A stretch of 12,272 nucleotides of DNA from Irineochytrium annulatum (taxonomy: Eukaryota; Chytridiomycota; Chytridiomycetes; Chytridiales; Chytridiaceae): positions 1 through 12,272 of the forward strand of contig JADGJL010000899.1 of the NCBI GenBank assembly GCA_027600665.1, read 5' to 3'. The translations under genes were made by a program, and so were the position numbers. Numbering within the stretch: the first letter of the stretch is position 1; each line of letters begins with the position of its first letter. The notes beneath the pieces are model-generated. The model saw only the letters and a program-made list of their open reading frames with translations, made no database searches and was not told the DNA's origin. Below are positions 7,980-12,272 of this stretch, piece by piece.

Positions 7980-8693
7980 ATGTCCGTCGTCGACTTCGCT
8001 CCTGCGACCGTGCTTTCGAGCTGCGATATAACGTTCTATGCCAATCTCCCCTCCTGCGCGAGGTCCTGCTTCAACTCGGCCGACGATGACACGGCCACCC
8101 TGGCTCTGTTGTGCGCGGACCTCATCCCCTCCCCCGAAACCGGCGCCATCGACCACCCGGCCTTGGACGCATGCATCCGGTCTACCTGCGACGCCGAGAC
8201 CGCCCACGCTGTGACCGTGCCCCTTACGCAATTCTCCTCGGACTGCTGCGTCGCGTCGAGCGCGGGCTCGCGTGTCAGGTTGCAGCTCAACGCGAGGCAG
8301 CTGGGCGAACCCGAGCCCACCACCGCCGCTGCGCCGGAGACCGCCGTCACGGGGACGTTTGGCCCGCCCGCGACCGGGACGTCCACCGGAGCGCCGGCCC
8401 ACACGAGCGCCGACTTCGTGTCCACCGCGACGGCCATTGAGACTTCCGCCATGGCTACCGAGCCCACGCCATCAAATGAGGCGGACGACAACGGGGATGT
8501 GAACCCGGCTGGGTACACGTCCAACGTTGTGTACGGGCCGGACTCGTTGGGCACGGGGACGGTGGACGGGTGGCTGAAGCAGGTTCTCACGGCGGATTAC
8601 CCCGACTATCAAGTCAGCCGGGCCGTCAAGGGCGTGGGGAGCAGGATGTTGATGATGTTGGCGGCTTTCGTTGGCTTCACCATGTTCTTGTAG
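7980..8693 (+). CDS. Eight-cysteine, CFEM-reminiscent putative surface protein
   Basis: A single exon of 237 aa. The N-terminal third holds eight cysteines (15, 26, 30, 45, 65, 70, 89, 90), including LPSCARSC, reminiscent of the fungal CFEM domain of extracellular GPI-anchored proteins; spacing is not an exact match, so this is a resemblance only. Residues about 105-185 are Thr/Ala/Pro/Ser-rich, as in O-glycosylated stalks. The last 15 residues (223-237) are hydrophobic and end the protein, fitting a GPI-attachment signal or tail anchor. No clear signal peptide follows the ATG at 7980. The frame is open only back to 7896 with no other ATG, so either secretion is unconventional or a short upstream exon is missed. 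It lies upstream of the LRR-SAM gene on the same strand. Function unknown; heme/iron uptake or adhesion are family possibilities. Confidence 0.7.
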   Translation: MSVVDFAPATVLSSCDITFYANLPSCARSCFNSADDDTATLALLCADLIPSPETGAIDHPALDACIRSTCDAETAHAVTVPLTQFSSDCCVASSAGSRVRLQLNARQLGEPEPTTAAAPETAVTGTFGPPATGTSTGAPAHTSADFVSTATAIETSAMATEPTPSNEADDNGDVNPAGYTSNVVYGPDSLGTGTVDGWLKQVLTADYPDYQVSRAVKGVGSRMLMMLAAFVGFTMFL

Positions 8694-9519
8694 TGTAATT
8701 TCATAACTGACCTCAGTCTCTTTTCATTTATCTAAATGCTATGGCTTCACTTTGTCACCATATGACGATTACACCTCAATTTTTCTCTTTGGTACTTTAC
8801 TGGTTGAAACACAAATATAATTGAATACAACGCCGCTCCTTTCTTCCCATCATCCAAAGCCTGCAAGATGCCTTTGCCTCGCTGGCAAGGGAGGGTAAGC
8901 GAGAACGCGCAGCACTTCTGCAGATGAAAGAGAAAGAATCTGATAAGAAACAGAAAGTACAAACCATCGCTTGTTCTCTCCTTCCTTCCCAACGCTGCGA
9001 TATGCTTAATTGCCGTCAGTTACATCACCTTTGCTGCCGCCGACGTACGCCGTTCTATGATCAGCGTGGACAAGTTGTTTCCATGCTATGTTGGGTTGTT
9101 GTGTACTAATTGCACCGTTAATTATTAGGATGTTGACATCGCAGCTGTTTCTTTGTCCGATTTCTGTGTGAGTGGAAGCACGACTTTGACAACAATCGCT
9201 TTAGCAGCTTGGACTCCTTGCTAAATCTCAGCCCAGAGGCCAGGGTCCTCGCTGGTCCTCGGGCTGGTCTTCGCGCTGGGGCTTCCGCCGCGACAGGGAA
9301 GGAGGGGTCCTCGTCCGGGGCCGCTTGTATCAGCGAAAGTGGAGAGAAAGCGGGGCACCAGGACGCGAGCTAGGACGCAGCCTGGCAGTTCGACGTCTTA
9401 AGAGTAGACCCCGGTCTCGCTCCCGTTCTTATCGCCACTGAATATCGATATCCGACTGCGACCAAAGCACCCCGTTGCTACTCGCTGACCCTTGCATCAA
9501 CCTCGCGGCCCTAAATATC
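8694..9519. other. Intergenic region before the LRR-SAM gene
   Basis: This 826-nt gap begins AT-rich and becomes GC-rich after 9230. No gene is supported. It holds an imperfect 12-bp tandem repeat (9251-9286) with further GGTCCTCG copies nearby. It also holds a possible small signal-peptide exon (9130-9167, ATG to a GTGAGT donor) that could join in phase to 9468 if a weak acceptor were used. No AATAAA close to the stop of the cysteine-rich gene was seen. Confidence 0.5.
9241..9286 (+). repeat. Imperfect ~12-bp GC-rich tandem repeat
   Basis: Consecutive units GCTGGTCCTCGG (9251-9262), GCTGGTCTTCGC (9263-9274) and GCTGGGGCTTCC (9275-9286) follow a partial unit at 9241-9250. Another GGTCCTCG lies near 9306-9313. 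Short and degenerate. Confidence 0.6.
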
Positions 9520-11463
9520 ATGGCTCCCCCGCTGGCTCCAACAATCACCATCTCCAACCCCCTGCTCGAGTCGTCGTCCTCCTCCCCTTCTCTTCTTTCT
9601 ACAACCCCTTCGACCACTTCGATCTTTCACATCACCACCGCTGCATCCAGGAACGCGACCGCATCAACACTCCCCAGCATCCGCTTCACCACCAGGCCAA
9701 TGTCCGCCGTCAGCCCTCTCGGCGCGCCACCCGCCGTCGTCCCCACCCCTGCCCCCGCCACGGAGGACTGCGGCCTCCTAATGTCGGCCTTTTCCAACAA
9801 CCTCGTCGGCCTCACCGTCCCCAATTGCTGCGGGACCCAGACGACCAGCCTGGTGGTCGGGTGCGATGCCACCACGGGGAGAATCAACCAGTTGGGAATT
9901 AAGGGGAACTCGCCGTTGATCACGGCCGTGCCGGACGCGTTGGGACAACTCAGCGGGCTGGTGCAGTTGGACATGGGCGGGAATGGGTGGACGGGCACGT
10001 TGCCGACGAGTATGAGCAACCTTACAGCTTTGCAGTCTTTGTGAGAAATTTTGGTTTTCTCCCTTCCGGGACGTCTAATCCTTACTAATTATTCGTCTAA
10101 CCGGTTTAGAAAACTCGGCGCGAACAAACTCTCGGGTGACATCTCGATCCTGACGACCCTGACGTCCTTGACCACGCTCGACTTAAACATGAACTCGTTT
10201 AACGGTTCCTTGCCCGGGTCGCTCGGACAGCTGAGCTCGCTTAATTCTTTGGACTTGAGCAACAACGGCTTCAGCGGGAGCGTGCCGGACGTCTTTGCCG
10301 GCATGGCAGGGCTGCAGAATCTGTATGTCCTTTTTGAACTGATCCATTGGCATCTACCCCACTTACTTACGTTCCATATGCAGCCAGCTTGCCAATAACG
10401 ACTTCACCGGCCCCGTTCCCGCCTCGATCGCCAAGCTGTCCGCTTTGAACAATATTTCCCTCGGAATGAACTGCTTCTCCAGCCCTCCGCTTTACTTGCC
10501 TCAGGGCATTGACACTGGGTGCGTCCACATCCACCGCAAATCCATTATTCTTTCTTCATTGCTAACTTAATAATTTGCAGCGTCGCAAACATCCGCCCCG
10601 GCTGCCCCGCCGCCGTCACGTCCACCCTCGGCTCTAACGCCTCCCCATCCGCCGCCGACCTGACCTCGCCCTCGACCCAAACTATGGACGCGTTCCCGGC
10701 TGACTCGTCGCCGTCTGACGTCTCCGAAGGCAGCGGTAGCGGCAGCGACGGCATAACATTCAAGTCATTCCTTTCGGGTCCCAAGCTTTACATGTCCATC
10801 GGCGCGATCGTGGCCCTTATCGTCCTGATTGCCGTCTCCGTCATGCTCTGCAGAACGCGCCAGAACAAGTCCAAAAAGGCCCGGCTCTCCGCAACGGCCA
10901 CCATGTCGTCCCACTCCCCTCCCCGCTCCACGAAATCAACCCTCGTCCGACCCGCACACCCTTCTCCCTCTCCCTCAACCCGCAAACTCGTCACCTCCGC
11001 CGCTCCCATCGCCAGCACATCCCCTAACAACTCCCCGACCCGCGAAGCCCCGCCCCCGCCGCACGCGACCGTCATTAAGCTCCCCGCGACGTCGTTCGAC
11101 TCCATCTCCACCGCCACGACGGCCGACGGCCTTGACCCCTTACACTGGACGGTCGAGGACGTGTCCCTCTGGCTCACGGATTTGGGCTTCGGGTCTGCCA
11201 TCGTCAAGGAGTTCCAGGCCTGTCAGATCAACGGCCGGATGCTAATCTACCTGACTCCCGAGAGCATGAGGAGGAGCATGCACGTCCCCCGGAACGCGCA
11301 GAAGAGGCTTGATTTGGCGATTCTGAGTCTGCAAAGCAGGGCGTTTGGCGCGGTGGCGAGCCCCGCGAGGAGTGTGGCAGGGGCGGGGGGCGTGACGGTG
11401 CCGGTTATGGCGAGGAGGTTAAGCACGGCGAGCAGCAGAACGACGGGCAGTTTTAGGAACTGA
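9520..11463 (+). CDS. LRR - transmembrane - SAM receptor-like protein
   Basis: Four exons, 9520-10040, 10110-10322, 10384-10518 and 10581-11463, give about 583 aa. A Ser/Thr/Pro-rich N-terminal stretch (1-80) is followed by a Cys-containing cap (C84, CC near 103) and about five plant-type leucine-rich repeats (about 127-285) of the form LxxLxLxxNxFxGxxP. Then come a Ser/Asp-rich stalk, one transmembrane helix (about 361-380) with a basic stop-transfer (CRTRQNKSKK), a Pro/Ser-rich tail, and a SAM domain (about 477-541: WTVEDVSLWLTDLG through LDLAILSL). LRRs typically bind extracellular ligands and SAM domains bind or polymerise with other SAM proteins, so the layout suggests signalling or adhesion without a kinase. 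All three introns are phase 2. The ATG at 9520 has good context (A at -3, G at +4) but no signal peptide follows it, so a first exon may be missing. Confidence 0.88.
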
Positions 11464-12017
11464 GTGAACTGATATTGAAAAGCAAGGTTTTATTACGTAG
11501 TGCGAGGGGGTGATGGATGGTGGTAGTGGTTTGGTGGAGCGGGGCTTCCCGTGTGTTCTTATTTATAATTTTTTTGTATATGTTTATCTTGACTTGCTAG
11601 TCTCCTTCCGTTATTTTGTCGCCTCCACGCATGCAGTGGCACGGCATTTTCGGCCTTCCCTCGAACTATTCGTAAAATGCGACGGGCTTTTCATTCGCAT
11701 ACGCGGCTCTTGTTTTCCTAAAAAAAATTTGTCTCTCCTTTATCATTATCATTCGTAGCTTTTCCATTCTTTATTTTTCCGCAACCACCCACTTGTGACG
11801 CAGTTTTAGCATGACTCTTTTGGCCTTGGGGCTTCGAATGCCAGGACGTTCCATCATCGAGTAATACATTATTTTGATGACGCTTTACTTTCGTATAATG
11901 ATGTCTATATGAACCCTTTACTGTCACTGCGTGTTTATGATGTTAGTGGCCCCCCAACCTGTATCCCTCCAGCTGCTACATGATATCTAATCTAGAACTA
12001 AAACCCCCGTGCAATGC
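11464..12017. other. Intergenic region between two converging gene ends
   Basis: This 554-nt gap lies between the LRR-SAM stop (plus) and the stop of the gene entering from the right (minus). It is AT-rich with many T runs on the plus strand. TTTATT at 11770-11775 gives a minus-strand AATAAA about 245 nt past that gene's stop. No exact plus-strand AATAAA was seen. The open frames inside are AT-biased, start poorly and show no domain. Confidence 0.6.
11770..11775 (-). promoter_or_regulatory. Candidate polyadenylation signal AATAAA for the right-edge gene
   Basis: Minus-strand AATAAA about 245 nt beyond the stop codon at 12020-12018. Plausible but distant; the true cleavage site could be nearer. 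Confidence 0.3.
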
Positions 12018-12272
12018 TCAATGTCTCTCAGTGCGTACCCTCGTCAGAGGCGGATACGCCTCCTTTACAGGCGACTGCGACGTCGCTGCCACGTTCCCCG
12101 GCGCGGGCTCCCCGTCCTTCATTGCAAGCCTCTCCGGCAGACTAATCGTCAGCATCGACTGAAATACTGTGAAAAAGCACAACGTCAGGGCACACGCGTG
12201 CTCGAAGCAAGAAAAAAACGGGCAAAAGACTCACCATTCCTGCATATGGGACACTTCGGCGGCCCATTTCCC
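12018..12272 (-). CDS. 3' end of a zinc-finger (probably RING-type) protein, partial
   Basis: The last two exons of a minus-strand gene: 12272-12235 (enters from the right edge) and 12166-12018, split by a 68-nt intron with donor GTGAGT and acceptor TTTTTCACAG. Joined in phase they read GPPKCPICRN, then VFQSMLTISLPERL, a polar tail and TGA (12020-12018). The CPIC pair followed by a hydrophobic Phe is what the last Cys pair of a RING finger looks like, so this may be a C-terminal RING E3 ligase; the earlier zinc ligands are outside the window. About 61 residues are visible. The splice signals and open frame make the gene likely; its family is uncertain. Confidence 0.65.

Noticed and set aside
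8747..9109. Short open frames on both strands after the cysteine-rich gene
   Set aside because: AT-rich, no domain, no splice structure, and start contexts are unremarkable.
11510..11927. Open frames in the AT-rich gap after the LRR-SAM gene
   Set aside because: Composition matches a 3' UTR/intergenic stretch; no domain or codon bias like the neighbouring genes.
1..12272. CRISPR arrays, operons, phage or transposase genes
   Set aside because: None seen; the many spliceosomal introns and the eukaryotic initiator tRNA show nuclear fungal-type DNA.

Overview
The window reads as nuclear DNA of a fungus, most likely a zoosporic (flagellated) one such as a chytrid. Genes are compact and GC-rich, and are split by many short introns (47-79 nt) with GT...AG ends and CTAAC/CTAAT-like branch sites. 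The clearest lineage clue is a complete ARL6/BBS3-type GTPase, a ciliary gene expected only where a flagellum is kept. The fungal assignment also rests on an N-terminal CBM21 glucoamylase and a fungal-style initiator tRNA.

Layout, left to right: (1) minus strand, 1-159: first exon of a glycogen-binding (AMPK1_CBM/CBM48-like) protein, running off the left edge. (2) 429-500: initiator tRNA-Met. (3) 501-1736: long non-coding upstream region holding one possible retroelement scrap. (4) 1737-3933, plus: six-exon secreted glucoamylase (signal peptide, CBM21, Ser/Thr/Pro linker, GH15), with one probable GC-AG intron. (5) 5256-4370, minus: seven-exon ARL6, tail-to-tail with the glucoamylase. (6) 5651-7455, plus: three-exon membrane RING-CH (MARCH-type) E3 ligase, divergent from ARL6 over a 394-nt shared promoter region. 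(7) 7980-8693, plus: single-exon eight-cysteine, CFEM-reminiscent protein with a hydrophobic C-terminal tail. (8) 9520-11463, plus: four-exon leucine-rich-repeat, single-pass membrane protein with a cytosolic SAM domain. (9) 12272-12018, minus: last two exons of a gene with a CPIC zinc-finger end, running off the right edge.

The genes do not form an operon-like system. The glucan-binding gene and the glucoamylase sit head-to-head around the tRNA, a possible but unproven carbohydrate theme. The cysteine-rich protein and the LRR-SAM protein are adjacent, same-strand candidates for the cell surface. The LRR-TM-SAM protein is the most unusual item: a receptor-like layout without a kinase, whose LRR introns fall at the same codon position of the repeat.

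Spliced models were built by hand from frame continuity, splice consensus and family alignment. All are predictions without transcript support.
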